A stretch of 64,000 nt of DNA from an uncultured Crocinitomix sp. (GTDB lineage Bacteria > Bacteroidota > Bacteroidia > Flavobacteriales_D > Crocinitomicaceae). The stretch is taken from contig CAKZON010000024.1 of the NCBI GenBank assembly GCA_937136425.1, positions 1 to 64,000 on the forward strand, read 5' to 3'. Positions 32,419-41,338 of this stretch are shown here, piece after piece. A program made the position numbers and the translations under genes. Under the pieces are notes generated by a model that saw only the letters and a list, made by a program, of their open reading frames with translations, did not search any database and was not told the DNA's origin. Position 1 is the stretch's first letter; the number at the start of each line of letters is the position of its first letter.

Positions 32419-32999
32419 TGAAAACTGAATTCAGAGCATTTGTATCAAATTTCACATTTTTAACCCCTCAAGAAGTGGATATCATTGTTGATAACACTGT
32501 CCTTCATGAATTTAAAAAAGGCACTATATTACTGAAGGAGGGAAATGTTTCAAAAGAATGTTATGCAGTTGTAAAAGGATGTGTTAGAGAATTTTATTTA
32601 AAAGAAGGTATTGAAAAAACAACCTCTTTTTTTACAGAAGGGCAACCTGTTAATTCTTTTTCAAGTTATACCAATGGCCTTCCATCTAAACATTTTTTAG
32701 AATGTGCCGAGAACTGTATATTAACTGTGGGCAACCAATCATTAGTGGAACAAATGTGCGAACGAGTCCCACGACTTACAGAATTTATTAATAATGAGGT
32801 TCAAAAAGAGGCTGGCGCCCTGCAAGAAAGAATGGCAACATTTATGACATCCTCTCCTGAAGAACGTTTCTCTGATTTAATGAAACATAATCCAAGTCTT
32901 ATGAATCGCGTTCCGCAACATCAAATCGCAAGCTATCTCGGGGTAACTCCAGAATCACTTAGCAGAATTAAAAAGCGGTTTTATCAGAAAAAAAGCTAA
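32418..32999 (+). CDS. Crp/Fnr family transcriptional regulator
   Basis: 193 residues. An N-terminal cyclic-nucleotide-binding-like beta-roll spans about 25-115 (LKEGNVSKECYAVVKGCVREF). A dimer helix follows, then a C-terminal helix-turn-helix about 160-188 (VPQHQIASYLGVTPESLSRIKKR). The cAMP phosphate-binding RxS motif is not evident, so the ligand is probably not cAMP; no Fe-S cysteines are arranged as in Fnr. It overlaps the preceding interrupted lipoyl-like frame by one base (TAATG). The convergent DUF4386 gene begins five bases past its stop. Genes of this type often regulate a neighbouring membrane protein. Confidence 0.88.
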   Translation: MKTEFRAFVSNFTFLTPQEVDIIVDNTVLHEFKKGTILLKEGNVSKECYAVVKGCVREFYLKEGIEKTTSFFTEGQPVNSFSSYTNGLPSKHFLECAENCILTVGNQSLVEQMCERVPRLTEFINNEVQKEAGALQERMATFMTSSPEERFSDLMKHNPSLMNRVPQHQIASYLGVTPESLSRIKKRFYQKKS

Positions 33000-33004
33000 C
33001 CTCT

Positions 33005-33718
33005 CTAGGCTATTTTCGGTTCCTTGTTTCCTTTAACAATCAACCAAATTGCAAACCATAACTCTCCAATTACGGCCAAAACTAGTAAGGTTGAAAAAAG
33101 AATAGTTAGCACCTGAGAGTTCATGGTTGTGAATTGAATAAAGCTGTCACCACCATAACCAATTCCTCCAAGCAACATTAATATACCTAGCCATTTTGAC
33201 GTTTTGCCAGATTTGCGTAAAACATACCCCAACGTAAAAAGATGAACAGCAAAAAACAATTGCCAAGCCAGCTCTCCATATCTATGCGCCTTAAAAAAAA
33301 GTAAATTCAATGATTCTAACTCTTCGGCACTAAATGTATTTAGAAAAGTAGGCTGCCCCATAATAATAACCGGAATCATATAATTAATTAAATTCACTCC
33401 CATAACTATTGCCATTGCCATTCTAGAATATGTTGCAATGGTCATTCCTACTGGACTAGCAGCTTTAAACAATCGATAAAGTAGTACAGTAAGCACAACT
33501 TCAAAAATCATTACAATAATATCACCTGTAATCCCCATTTTAAACAAAATTTGATTGTCTAATAAATTATGAAATGTTTGCGTTGCATTTCCTTCAGACA
33601 CGATCTCACCTGGCACATAACCAATACTAAATCCGCCAATTACGGCAATAAGTAAATATAATACACCTGATAACAGTGCGTTTCGTCGATCAAGGTTTTG
33701 ATGTTTTAATAAGCTCAT
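33005..33718 (-). CDS. DUF4386 family membrane protein
   Basis: 237 residues from the ATG at 33718 (MSLLKHQNLDRRNALLSGVLYL); a longer start at 33760 is less likely. Six hydrophobic helices span about 15-230, with the family hallmarks LDRRNALLSGVLYLLI near the N terminus and a GYVLRKSGKTSKWLGILMLLGG segment near the C terminus. It is an inner-membrane protein with no known activity. It converges on the Crp-family gene with a five-base gap, and that regulator may control it. Confidence 0.8.
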   Translation of the reverse strand: MSLLKHQNLDRRNALLSGVLYLLIAVIGGFSIGYVPGEIVSEGNATQTFHNLLDNQILFKMGITGDIIVMIFEVVLTVLLYRLFKAASPVGMTIATYSRMAMAIVMGVNLINYMIPVIIMGQPTFLNTFSAEELESLNLLFFKAHRYGELAWQLFFAVHLFTLGYVLRKSGKTSKWLGILMLLGGIGYGGDSFIQFTTMNSQVLTILFSTLLVLAVIGELWFAIWLIVKGNKEPKIA

Positions 33719-33889
33719 TTTTAGTTGTTTTATTTTAGGACAAATTTCGCTCACAAACAAAACCTATGCATTGACTTAAGATAAGAAATGTAAATTTTTG
33801 AAAAAAAATGTTCTCAATACTTTCTCGCATAGATATGCAACGAAGAATATAAATACCTTTAGTACATTTCAATAAAAATTAGAAATATC

Positions 33890-33918
33890 TGTAACCAAAC
33901 TAAAACAACTAACGACTC
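33890..33918 (+). promoter_or_regulatory. ECF-like promoter of the DUF6249/sigma operon (TGTAACC-N16-CGACTC)
   Basis: TGTAACC (33890-33896), 16 bases, CGACTC (33913-33918), then 26 bases to the ATG at 33945. The AAC of the -35 and CG-C of the -10 follow the general ECF pattern, so the sigma factor encoded two genes down may drive its own operon. Confidence 0.5.
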
Positions 33919-33944
33919 ATATAATAAACAGTAAATTTAGAATT

Positions 33945-34289
33945 ATGGAACACCTAGTACATGTCTTAATACCAATTGCCGGATGTGCAATGATTTTTGG
34001 AATTGTATACGTAGTTATTACGGCAAGCAATCGCGAAAACATGGCAATGATCGAAGCAGGAATGAACCCGAAAGGACATAAAGCAAACCGCCACTCAAAA
34101 CTTCGAATAGCACTTTTAGCTTTTATGGTTCCAATCGGAATATTAGTTGGAAACTTAACACATTCTATATTTGGAATGGATGCAGAGCCTGCTGCAGTTG
34201 TATTTGCTTTTCTTTTTGGAGGCATAGCTTTAACTGCTACCTATTTTATCCAAGAGGATCGCATGCGTAAATATGGTGAAGAAGAATAA
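33945..34289 (+). CDS. Small membrane protein, DUF6249-like
   Basis: 114 residues with three membrane helices (about 4-26, 48-66, 73-93). Between the first two lies a conserved cytoplasmic stretch, NRENMAMIEAGMNPKG, typical of a Bacteroidota family found beside ECF sigma genes. It is first in an operon with a sigma factor, a two-helix membrane protein and an acetyltransferase; the gap to the sigma start is 11 bases. It may take part in sensing or in holding the sigma factor, but that is inferred from position only. Confidence 0.75.
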   Translation: MEHLVHVLIPIAGCAMIFGIVYVVITASNRENMAMIEAGMNPKGHKANRHSKLRIALLAFMVPIGILVGNLTHSIFGMDAEPAAVVFAFLFGGIALTATYFIQEDRMRKYGEEE

Positions 34290-34300
34290 GACCATTTTTC

Positions 34301-34867
34301 GTGGATAAACAAGACGTTTCAAATATAATCTCACAAATAAGAGCAGGCGATTACAATGCCTTTTCAATATTGGTTGATGCACATAAAGACATGGTTTATT
34401 CTTTATGTTTAAAAATGACCAATTCAAATGAAAATGCAGAAGAAATTGCGCAAGATTCTTTTGTAAAGGCCTACCAAGGTTTGCATAAATTCAAGGGTAA
34501 AGCAAAGTTTTCGACTTGGCTATATCAAATAACCTATTATACCTGCATCAATTTTTTGAGGAAAAATAAATTAACAACTACCACTGATTTCCCAGACAAT
34601 TATGAAGATAATACGGCAGAAATATTGGATCAAATCCAACAAGATGAGCGCCGTAACTATATTTCAAAAGCACTAGCACATTTGGAACCAGAGGAACGCG
34701 CACTCATCACTTTTTACTATTTAGAAGAACGACCAATAAAGGAGATTTCTGAAATCATGAAAATGTCGATCTCTAATGTAAAAGTGAAATTACACCGCAC
34801 CCGTAAAAAGCTATACGGTATTATGCGGTTTTTATTAAAAAATGAAGTAAATTCGTTAGTAGAGTAA
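34301..34867 (+). CDS. ECF RNA polymerase sigma factor
   Basis: 188 residues from GTG at 34301. Region 2 is about 20-90 (VDAHKDMVYSLCLKMTNSNE, EEIAQDSFVKAYQGL, FSTWLYQITYYTCINFLRK). Region 4 is about 125-180 (LEPEERALITFYYLEERPIK, SNVKVKLHRTRKKL). It is second in the operon, followed after 26 bases by a small membrane protein with a cytoplasmic N-terminal arm, which is the likely anti-sigma. A promoter-like TGTAACC-N16-CGACTC before the first gene suggests autoregulation. It belongs to a different ECF group from the sigma gene at 12288. Confidence 0.92.
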   Translation: MDKQDVSNIISQIRAGDYNAFSILVDAHKDMVYSLCLKMTNSNENAEEIAQDSFVKAYQGLHKFKGKAKFSTWLYQITYYTCINFLRKNKLTTTTDFPDNYEDNTAEILDQIQQDERRNYISKALAHLEPEERALITFYYLEERPIKEISEIMKMSISNVKVKLHRTRKKLYGIMRFLLKNEVNSLVE

Positions 34868-34893
34868 CACCTGCTATCGTAACACAATATGAT

Positions 34894-35232
34894 ATGGAGA
34901 AGGAAGATAAACGATTAAAAGAAATACTACAAGAAGGACACGAACACGATTCGCCATCCATGAGTTTTACGGCAAATATAATGCGTGAATTAGATGCTAA
35001 ACGCACTGCTAGACTTAAACCTATTATTGGAAAATGGGCGTGGATTTTAATTATTGCGTTCTTTTTAGTAATGGTTTCAATTCCTTTAATGTCTCATTGG
35101 GCAACACTATACTCTGACACCATTGACCAAGTTATTCCACATGTTAAATTAGGATTAATCATTATTTCAATGAGCAGCTTATTTATCATATTTGATGAAT
35201 TTTTTCTTCGCAAAAGAAAAGCGAACGGATAA
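34894..35232 (+). CDS. Two-helix membrane protein, candidate anti-sigma factor
   Basis: 112 residues. An acidic N-terminal arm of about 45 residues (KRLKEILQEGHEHDSPSMSF) would lie in the cytoplasm. Membrane helices follow at about 48-67 (AWILIIAFFLVMVSIPLMS) and 85-104, and the tail is basic (RKRKANG). The PSMSFTANIM motif recurs in Bacteroidota proteins encoded after ECF sigma genes. No zinc-binding His/Cys pair is present, so it is not a ZAS-type anti-sigma. Its role is inferred from gene order. Confidence 0.65.
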   Translation: MEKEDKRLKEILQEGHEHDSPSMSFTANIMRELDAKRTARLKPIIGKWAWILIIAFFLVMVSIPLMSHWATLYSDTIDQVIPHVKLGLIIISMSSLFIIFDEFFLRKRKANG

Positions 35233-35238
35233 GAATAT

Positions 35239-35742
35239 ATGAACATTCGAAAAGCGACCACGTCGGACACCACTCCAATATTTGATTTGCTAACTGCCGT
35301 TGCAGCACATATGCAAGAACAGGGAATTATGCAATGGAATGAAAATTATCCTACCATTCAGCATGTAACAGCTGATATAGCCATAGAAAACATCTACATA
35401 TGCGAAGAAGAAAATAATATTCTTGGTGTTATTTCGATTGATGCTAATCAAAGTCCAGAGTATGCTGAAATTCCATGGCAATTTACTCAAGGGGACGTTT
35501 TAGTTGTGCACCGCTTAGCCGTTTCTCCATTAGCTCAAAAAAAAGGGATTGGCAGACAATTAATGGACTTTGCTTTAAACAAGGCAATTACTGAAAATTA
35601 CACGTCTATCAGACTAGATGCCTATAGTTTAAACGAACGTACTTTACGTTTTTACGAAAAAAGAGGATATCAAAAACGCGGAGAAATTTACTTCCCGTAT
35701 AGAAATGAGCCTTTTAATTGTTATGAAAAACTAGTAGTTTAA
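35239..35742 (+). CDS. GNAT family N-acetyltransferase
   Basis: 167 residues of the GNAT fold, with the acetyl-CoA motif VSPLAQKKGIGRQLMDFAL (motif A, Q/R-x-x-G-x-G/A) at about 98-116 and the motif B segment LNERTLRFYEKRGYQKRGE near 138-156. It starts seven bases after the preceding membrane protein gene, so it is the last gene of the sigma operon. The acceptor substrate is unknown; ribosomal proteins, small amines or antibiotics are typical. Confidence 0.88.
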   Translation: MNIRKATTSDTTPIFDLLTAVAAHMQEQGIMQWNENYPTIQHVTADIAIENIYICEEENNILGVISIDANQSPEYAEIPWQFTQGDVLVVHRLAVSPLAQKKGIGRQLMDFALNKAITENYTSIRLDAYSLNERTLRFYEKRGYQKRGEIYFPYRNEPFNCYEKLVV

Positions 35743-35762
35743 TAACTGATGTTACTCAGGCA

Positions 35763-36677
35763 TTAAATGAAAGTACCAGCAGCTTTTAATTTAGGTTTCC
35801 AGTAAGTAGATTTTTCAATTTCAGTAATGATTACCCCTTTACTTGTAGAAGCATGCACCATGATTAAATTCTCTCCTTTTTGATTAATAACCATACCTAC
35901 ATGGGAAATATTCTTACCAGAAGAAAAGAACAATAAATCTCCGCGGAAAGCATCATTTAGTTTAACTTTTTTAGCACCATTTAACTGAGCTGATGCCGTG
36001 CGAGGAATAACCAATCCATATTTCTTATGTACATAACCAACTAAACCTGAACAATCAAACCCTTTAGGATCTGAACCAGCCCAAACGTATTTCACTCCAA
36101 CAAGTGATTTAGCGTAAACAACCATTTTTTCACGAATGCCGTTATTACCCGAATTATTATCATTATTAGAACCGTTATTCGTTGTCACAACAGGGTCATC
36201 TTTACCTGGTTTTTCAATTTCTACATCAGGTTTTGCTTTAATCCCTTTTAATTCATTCATTCTAAAAGATTGAATCTGCTCTGCAGAACCATTCAATCGC
36301 AGTTTTTCAAACTTAGTTTCCAAGTCAACCAAATATGTTTTTAAGCTGGCTATTTCATGATAATGTGCTGTCAAATAATCATTGATATTTTCATTATCCA
36401 TAAAGTCTTTGTACGCTATAACCGCTTCACTAATCGCGTAATCATGTCGTCCAAACCATTGCTCATCATTTGACAAACGAAACAATGCCAACGACTTGTA
36501 AAACGAAGGCAATCCACTATAATCATAAGATGGCATTGCAATTAACTTTGACGACTTACGTAACACTTTAGTGTAGTAACCTTGGTCATAAAGAACTTCT
36601 AACTGATCGATTTTTCGATCTTGACTCATTCCGAGAAAAGAACAAAAAACAAAGCCGATTAAAAACAGGTATCTCAT
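35763..36677 (-). CDS. NlpC/P60 family cell-wall peptidase
   Basis: 304 residues. Signal peptide MRYLFLIGFVFCSFLGMSQ; a helical N-terminal region about 20-160; an Asn-rich linker about 165-185; and a C-terminal NlpC/P60 papain-like domain about 185-304. The catalytic residues are C209 in KGFDCSG, H259 in SHVGMV and the third polar H275 in MVHAS. It should cut gamma-D-Glu-mDAP or related bonds in peptidoglycan stem peptides in the periplasm. It is convergent with the GNAT gene, which ends 20 bases away. Confidence 0.88.
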   Translation of the reverse strand: MRYLFLIGFVFCSFLGMSQDRKIDQLEVLYDQGYYTKVLRKSSKLIAMPSYDYSGLPSFYKSLALFRLSNDEQWFGRHDYAISEAVIAYKDFMDNENINDYLTAHYHEIASLKTYLVDLETKFEKLRLNGSAEQIQSFRMNELKGIKAKPDVEIEKPGKDDPVVTTNNGSNNDNNSGNNGIREKMVVYAKSLVGVKYVWAGSDPKGFDCSGLVGYVHKKYGLVIPRTASAQLNGAKKVKLNDAFRGDLLFFSSGKNISHVGMVINQKGENLIMVHASTSKGVIITEIEKSTYWKPKLKAAGTFI

Positions 36678-36788
36678 ATTACAAATTTAGATTGAAAAAC
36701 GCCTGATTCCCTTTAAAATCAGAACATGTATCCACAACTCTTTGTTAATTCTAAATACAGATAAAATCATGCCAACCTTAATTTGTCT

Positions 36789-36796
36789 TACTTTTG
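36789..36796 (+). promoter_or_regulatory. TAnnTTTG-type box upstream of lpxB
   Basis: TACTTTTG matches the Bacteroidota -7 consensus, 51 bases before the TTG start of lpxB. The -33 element is not obvious. Confidence 0.4.
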
Positions 36797-36847
36797 TAGA
36801 TTACGGTGCGCAGAAAGCGTTCCCGATCCAACAAAATTTAGGCTGTT

Positions 36848-37966
36848 TTGAAATATTACATAATAGCAGGAGAAGCCTCTGGTGATTTGCACGGAAGCAA
36901 TTTATTAAAAGCTTTAAAAGCAAAGGATTCACAAGCTCAAATTCGTTTTTGGGGAGGTGATCAAATGCAAGCAATTACAGGTAAACCTGTAAAACATATA
37001 AAAGATCTTGCTTTCATGGGATTTGTCGAAGTTGTTGCGAATTTACGCACCATTCTTTCTAATATCTCCTTCTGTAAAAAAGACATTTTGGAGTTTGCTC
37101 CAGATAAACTTATTTTGATCGATTATCCAGGTTTTAATTTACGTATTGCAGATTTTGCTACAAAAAATAACATTGAGGTTCATTATTATATCTCACCTCA
37201 AATTTGGGCATGGAAACAAAATCGTGTCCACAAAATAAAGCGAACGGTAAATGAAATGTATTGCATTTTACCCTTTGAAAAAGACTTTTATAAAAAATTC
37301 GAAATGGATGTTCATTACGTTGGACACCCTTTGGTAGATGCAATTCAAAACTTTAAAGAAACAGCTGTTTCGAATGCTGATTTTCAGTCTGAATTTGAAT
37401 TGAATGGAAATCAAATAATGGCTTTATTACCTGGAAGTAGATTGCAAGAAATAAAAACAAAACTTCCTATAATGCTTCAAGCTGCTAAAGCTTATAAGAA
37501 CATGGAAATTTTAATTGGTGGGGCACCTAACATACCAGAAAAATTCTATTTGGATTTGGCCAAAAACATTCCTATTAAAGTAATTCCAAATCGAACCTAT
37601 GATTTATTAAACCAAGCCCATTTAGCTATGGTAACTTCTGGTACTGCAACACTTGAAACCGCATTGTTTAAAGTTCCACAAGTGGTGTGCTATAAAGGAA
37701 ATCCTATCTCTGTAAGCATTGCTCGTAAACTAATTAAAGTAGATTATATCTCATTAGTTAACTTAATTATGGGAAAAGAGGTTGTGAAAGAATTGATTCA
37801 AAAAGATCTAACTGCCGAAAACATCAACTCCATACTATTGCCAATGCAGGATGCAGAAAATGAAGCTCGCAAAAAACTGCTTTCAGCCTATGATGAGCTC
37901 GAAAAATTGCTTGGTGGTGGTGGTGCATCTGATAAAACTGCATCATTATTGGTAGAGAATACATAA
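36848..37966 (+). CDS. lpxB: Lipid-A-disaccharide synthase
   Basis: 372 residues, GT19 fold. Family motifs: N-terminal AGEASGDLHGSNLL, HYYISPQIWAWKQNRVHKIK, LPFEKDFY, VGHPLVDAI, LLPGSRLQEIK, and MVTSGTATLETALF with the donor-site Glu. It transfers UDP-diacylglucosamine onto lipid X to form the lipid A disaccharide at the inner face of the inner membrane. The start is TTG at 36848, which gives the canonical MKYYIIAGEASGD N terminus. The next gene starts one base after its stop and is probably cotranscribed. A poly-Gly run near residue 357 (LLGGGGASDK) is unusual at the tail. Confidence 0.94.
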   Translation: MKYYIIAGEASGDLHGSNLLKALKAKDSQAQIRFWGGDQMQAITGKPVKHIKDLAFMGFVEVVANLRTILSNISFCKKDILEFAPDKLILIDYPGFNLRIADFATKNNIEVHYYISPQIWAWKQNRVHKIKRTVNEMYCILPFEKDFYKKFEMDVHYVGHPLVDAIQNFKETAVSNADFQSEFELNGNQIMALLPGSRLQEIKTKLPIMLQAAKAYKNMEILIGGAPNIPEKFYLDLAKNIPIKVIPNRTYDLLNQAHLAMVTSGTATLETALFKVPQVVCYKGNPISVSIARKLIKVDYISLVNLIMGKEVVKELIQKDLTAENINSILLPMQDAENEARKKLLSAYDELEKLLGGGGASDKTASLLVENT

Positions 37967-37967
37967 T

Positions 37968-39155
37968 ATGAAAATTCTAACCTATATCTTACTTGTATTC
38001 TTTTCATTTAAAGGAATTGCACAAGAATTGGATATTGGTATAATGCGTGATTACACATTAGGCACAGTAGAAATTTCATATCTCGAAGGAAATTATGAAG
38101 TAATTGGAGATACCAACGCTATCACAAATATTGAAAAAGGACAATCCATTCGTTTGAAACGAAGTGGTGAAAAAATTAAGGTGGTTAAAAATGATAAAAC
38201 GATTGGTTTTTATGATAGCTTAACCGTTCGGTCTTACACAGAAGATAATAGTCTTAAAATTCAATGTTTAGCACCTTCCTCAAAAAAAACAAGACGATAC
38301 AAGGATGATTTTATTTTAACTCCAGAAGGAGAAAACGCTATGCGCGTAATCAACCGTGTTGAAATGAAAAACTACTTAGGTGGCGTAATTGAAAGTGAAG
38401 GCGGCGGCGGTCGACATTTAGAATATTATAAGGTACAAGCTATTTTGAGCAGAACCTATGTCTTAGGCCATTTAAAAAAACACAGAAAAGAAGGTTTTCA
38501 ATTATGTGATCGTGTGCATTGTCAAGCATATCATAATATGCTAATATATACGCCCAGAATTGCAGAAGCCGTGGAAGCTACACGCGGAGTAGTTATGCTC
38601 AACAAATCGCTAAAATTGGCACAAGGTTTCTTTTTTGCAAACTGCGGTGGCCAAACAAGTGAAGCAGACTTTGTTTGGAACGAATCTGTTTCACACTGTA
38701 AAAGCATTGTAGATACTTTTTGCATTAAATCAAGGCAAGCCAATTGGACCAAAGAAATTAATGCCAATGATTGGAAAAATTATTTAGTAAGTCATTTTGG
38801 ATATCCTGTTGACGATCCTGTTTTAGGTCCTTTAATGTATAATTTTTCACAACCATCTAGAAAAGCATTCTATCAATATCCGCAGTTAGGAATTCCTTTA
38901 AGAGATATTAGAATTAAGTTTCGTTTAAAATCTACTTGGTTTTCATGCAAAAAAGTAGGAGACAAAGTAATTCTTACAGGAAAAGGTTTTGGACATGGTG
39001 TTGGCGTTTGTCAAGAAGGCGCAATGGGAATGGCTAGGAATGGATTCACAGCTGACCAAATTTTAAACTTCTACTTTACTGATATTCATTTGATGAATTA
39101 TTTTAACTGGAGTTTTTACAAGCAGAAAGAAGTCGAAGAAGAACCTAGCTTTTAG
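37968..39155 (+). CDS. SpoIID/LytB domain protein
   Basis: 395 residues. Signal peptide MKILTYILLVFFSFKGIAQ, then a SpoIID domain about 115-370. Conserved segments are GGVIESEGG with the catalytic Glu, YYKVQAILSRTYVLGHLKKH, CDRVHCQAYHN, a FFFANCGGQTSEADFVW block, and the closing GKGFGHGVGVCQEGAMGMA. SpoIID is a lytic transglycosylase acting on denuded glycan strands. In Bacteroidota such secreted forms probably remodel peptidoglycan. It follows lpxB by one base, so it shares that operon. Confidence 0.88.
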   Translation: MKILTYILLVFFSFKGIAQELDIGIMRDYTLGTVEISYLEGNYEVIGDTNAITNIEKGQSIRLKRSGEKIKVVKNDKTIGFYDSLTVRSYTEDNSLKIQCLAPSSKKTRRYKDDFILTPEGENAMRVINRVEMKNYLGGVIESEGGGGRHLEYYKVQAILSRTYVLGHLKKHRKEGFQLCDRVHCQAYHNMLIYTPRIAEAVEATRGVVMLNKSLKLAQGFFFANCGGQTSEADFVWNESVSHCKSIVDTFCIKSRQANWTKEINANDWKNYLVSHFGYPVDDPVLGPLMYNFSQPSRKAFYQYPQLGIPLRDIRIKFRLKSTWFSCKKVGDKVILTGKGFGHGVGVCQEGAMGMARNGFTADQILNFYFTDIHLMNYFNWSFYKQKEVEEEPSF

Positions 39156-39308
39156 ATGAAAAAAATTACGATTATAAATATTACTCCTAAAATTTTTAAT
39201 CGCCAAAATGCAGAACCTGTTGACTCACTCTCCTTCTTTAAAGAGCCTCATTATTATTTAGAAACATCTGACCACATAAAACTAAACAAGCGCACTTTCT
39301 TTTATTGA
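39156..39308 (+). CDS. Possible small ORF after the SpoIID gene, overlapping acs 3' end
   Basis: 50 codons starting at an ATG that directly follows the SpoIID TAG stop (TAGATG), so coupled translation is possible. The product begins MKKITIINITPKIFNRQN and ends LNKRTFFY. It has no signal peptide or motif. It overlaps the 3' end of the convergent acs gene by 27 bases. It could be real, a degraded third gene of the lpxB operon, or chance. Confidence 0.3.
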   Translation: MKKITIINITPKIFNRQNAEPVDSLSFFKEPHYYLETSDHIKLNKRTFFY

Positions 39309-41192
39309 TTCAACAACTTCCGGATTCAAAAGTGTTGAAATATCACCCAAATTATCCATTTCACCACAGGCAATTTTTCTCAAAATTCGGCGCATTATTT
39401 TACCAGACCTCGTTTTAGGTAATCCATTAGTGAACTGAATTTTATCTAGCTTTGCTATTGGACCAATCAGCTTTGCAATAAGAGCATTAATTTCAGTTTT
39501 CAGCTCTTCCTCACTCATGTCTCCAACAGTATCTTTTAAAGTAACATAACCGTAAAGAGCACTTCCTTTAATCTCATGCGGATAACCTACAATTGCAGAT
39601 TCAGCAACAAATAGATGCTCATTAATTGCATCCTCAATTGGTGCTGTACCTAAATTATGTCCTGAAACGATAATGACATCATCTACTCGTCCAGTAATCC
39701 GATATAAGCCATCTTCATCTCTCAACGCTCCATCTCCAGTAAAATAAGTTCCAGGAAAAGCTGAAAAATAAGTTTCACGATAGCGATTATGATTCCCCCA
39801 TATTGTTCGCGCCATTGACGGCCATGGATGCTTAATGCACAACCTTCCCTCCTGATTATTACCATTTAGCTCTACTCCGTTTTCATCAAACAAGGCAGGT
39901 TGTATTCCAGGCAATGGTAAAGTCGCGTAAGTTGGTTTCGTTTTAGTAGCGTTAGGTATTGGAGATATTAAAATTCCACCCGTTTCTGTTTGCCACCATG
40001 TATCCACAATTGGGCAGTTTTGCTTTCCTATGTACTCATCATACCAATGCCAAGCTTCTTCATTAATTGGCTCTCCAACAGTCCCTAATACTTTTAACGA
40101 GGATAAATCGTGACCTGAAACATTACTCAAACTTTCCTTTGCTAAAGCTCTAATTGCAGTTGGGGCGGTATAAAATTGATTGACTTTATGCTTCTCAACA
40201 ATTTGCCAAAACCTTCCGCAATCAGGGTAACTTGGCGTTCCTTCAAACATAACAGTTGTTGCACCATTCGCAAGAGGACCATAAACGATATAGCTATGCC
40301 CAGTAATCCATCCAATATCTGCAGTGCACCAATACACATCTTCTTCTTGATATTGAAATACATTACTAAATGTATAGGCTGTATAAACCATATAACCCGC
40401 AGTGGTATGAACCATTCCCTTAGGCATGCCTGTTGACCCTGATGTATACAAAATAAATAAAGGGTCTTCTGCATCCATTACTTCAGGCGGACAAATGGGC
40501 GAAGCAGCATCCAATTCAGGCTGCAACCATTTATCTCGACCATCTTTCATTTGGATGTTTGATCCAATTCGTTTGGCGACCAAAACAGTTGCCACAACGG
40601 GACAATCCAGCAAGGCATCATCTACAATACTTTTTAAATCAATCGTTTTGTCTCCGCGGAAAGATCCATCAGAAGTGATCACCATTTTACAATCACTATC
40701 ATTGATTCTTGTTGCTAATGCCGTCGAAGAAAAGCCTGCAAAAACGACTGAATGAATTGCGCCTATTCGAGCACATGCCAAAACTGCAACAGCCAATTCA
40801 GGAATCATGGGTAAATAAATACAAACTCGATCTCCTTTAGCAATTCCGTTACTTTTTAAAACATTTGCAAATCGATTTACGCGGTCAGATAATTCATTAT
40901 ATGAAATGTGCAAAGCCTTTTCATTTGGGTCATTAGGCTCAAATAAAATAGCAGTTTTATCACCTCTTGTTTCTAAATGGCGATCAATACAATTTTCTGT
41001 AATATTCAATTTTGCACCTTCAAACCACTTAACTTCTGGCTTTTCAAAATCCCAAGAAAGGGTTTTATCCCATTTCTTTTGCCATACAAAATTTTCTGCT
41101 GCAACTGCGTCCCAAAAGGCTTTAGGATCATCTACAGATTTTTGATAAGTGCTTTTATAATTTGCAAGGCCTTTAATTTGAAAATTGCTCAT
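39282..41192 (-). CDS. acs: Acetyl-coenzyme A synthetase
   Basis: 636 residues, close to the usual 640-650. ANL superfamily motifs: the P-loop-like YTSGSTGMPKGMVHT, the tripartite WWQTETGG, YFTGDGALRDEDGLYRITGR, and C-terminal KTRSGKIMRRILRKIA, whose Lys is the site normally acetylated to switch the enzyme off. It activates acetate to acetyl-CoA through acetyl-AMP. An acs N-terminal domain (YKSTYQKSVDDPKAFWDAVA) starts the protein and supports the ATG. It is transcribed alone and converges on the lpxB/SpoIID operon. Confidence 0.95.
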   Translation of the reverse strand: MSNFQIKGLANYKSTYQKSVDDPKAFWDAVAAENFVWQKKWDKTLSWDFEKPEVKWFEGAKLNITENCIDRHLETRGDKTAILFEPNDPNEKALHISYNELSDRVNRFANVLKSNGIAKGDRVCIYLPMIPELAVAVLACARIGAIHSVVFAGFSSTALATRINDSDCKMVITSDGSFRGDKTIDLKSIVDDALLDCPVVATVLVAKRIGSNIQMKDGRDKWLQPELDAASPICPPEVMDAEDPLFILYTSGSTGMPKGMVHTTAGYMVYTAYTFSNVFQYQEEDVYWCTADIGWITGHSYIVYGPLANGATTVMFEGTPSYPDCGRFWQIVEKHKVNQFYTAPTAIRALAKESLSNVSGHDLSSLKVLGTVGEPINEEAWHWYDEYIGKQNCPIVDTWWQTETGGILISPIPNATKTKPTYATLPLPGIQPALFDENGVELNGNNQEGRLCIKHPWPSMARTIWGNHNRYRETYFSAFPGTYFTGDGALRDEDGLYRITGRVDDVIIVSGHNLGTAPIEDAINEHLFVAESAIVGYPHEIKGSALYGYVTLKDTVGDMSEEELKTEINALIAKLIGPIAKLDKIQFTNGLPKTRSGKIMRRILRKIACGEMDNLGDISTLLNPEVVESIKESALV

Positions 41193-41338
41193 GGTTTTGA
41201 ATATTTATGCCCTATAAATATAAGCACTTGGATAATAATTCAAGATTTAGAATCGAATAAAATAACCTAAAGTATTGTACACGTTTATTTCATTTAGGTA
41301 TATCAAATTCAGTGACAACTGACGATCTTCTTGTTCTA

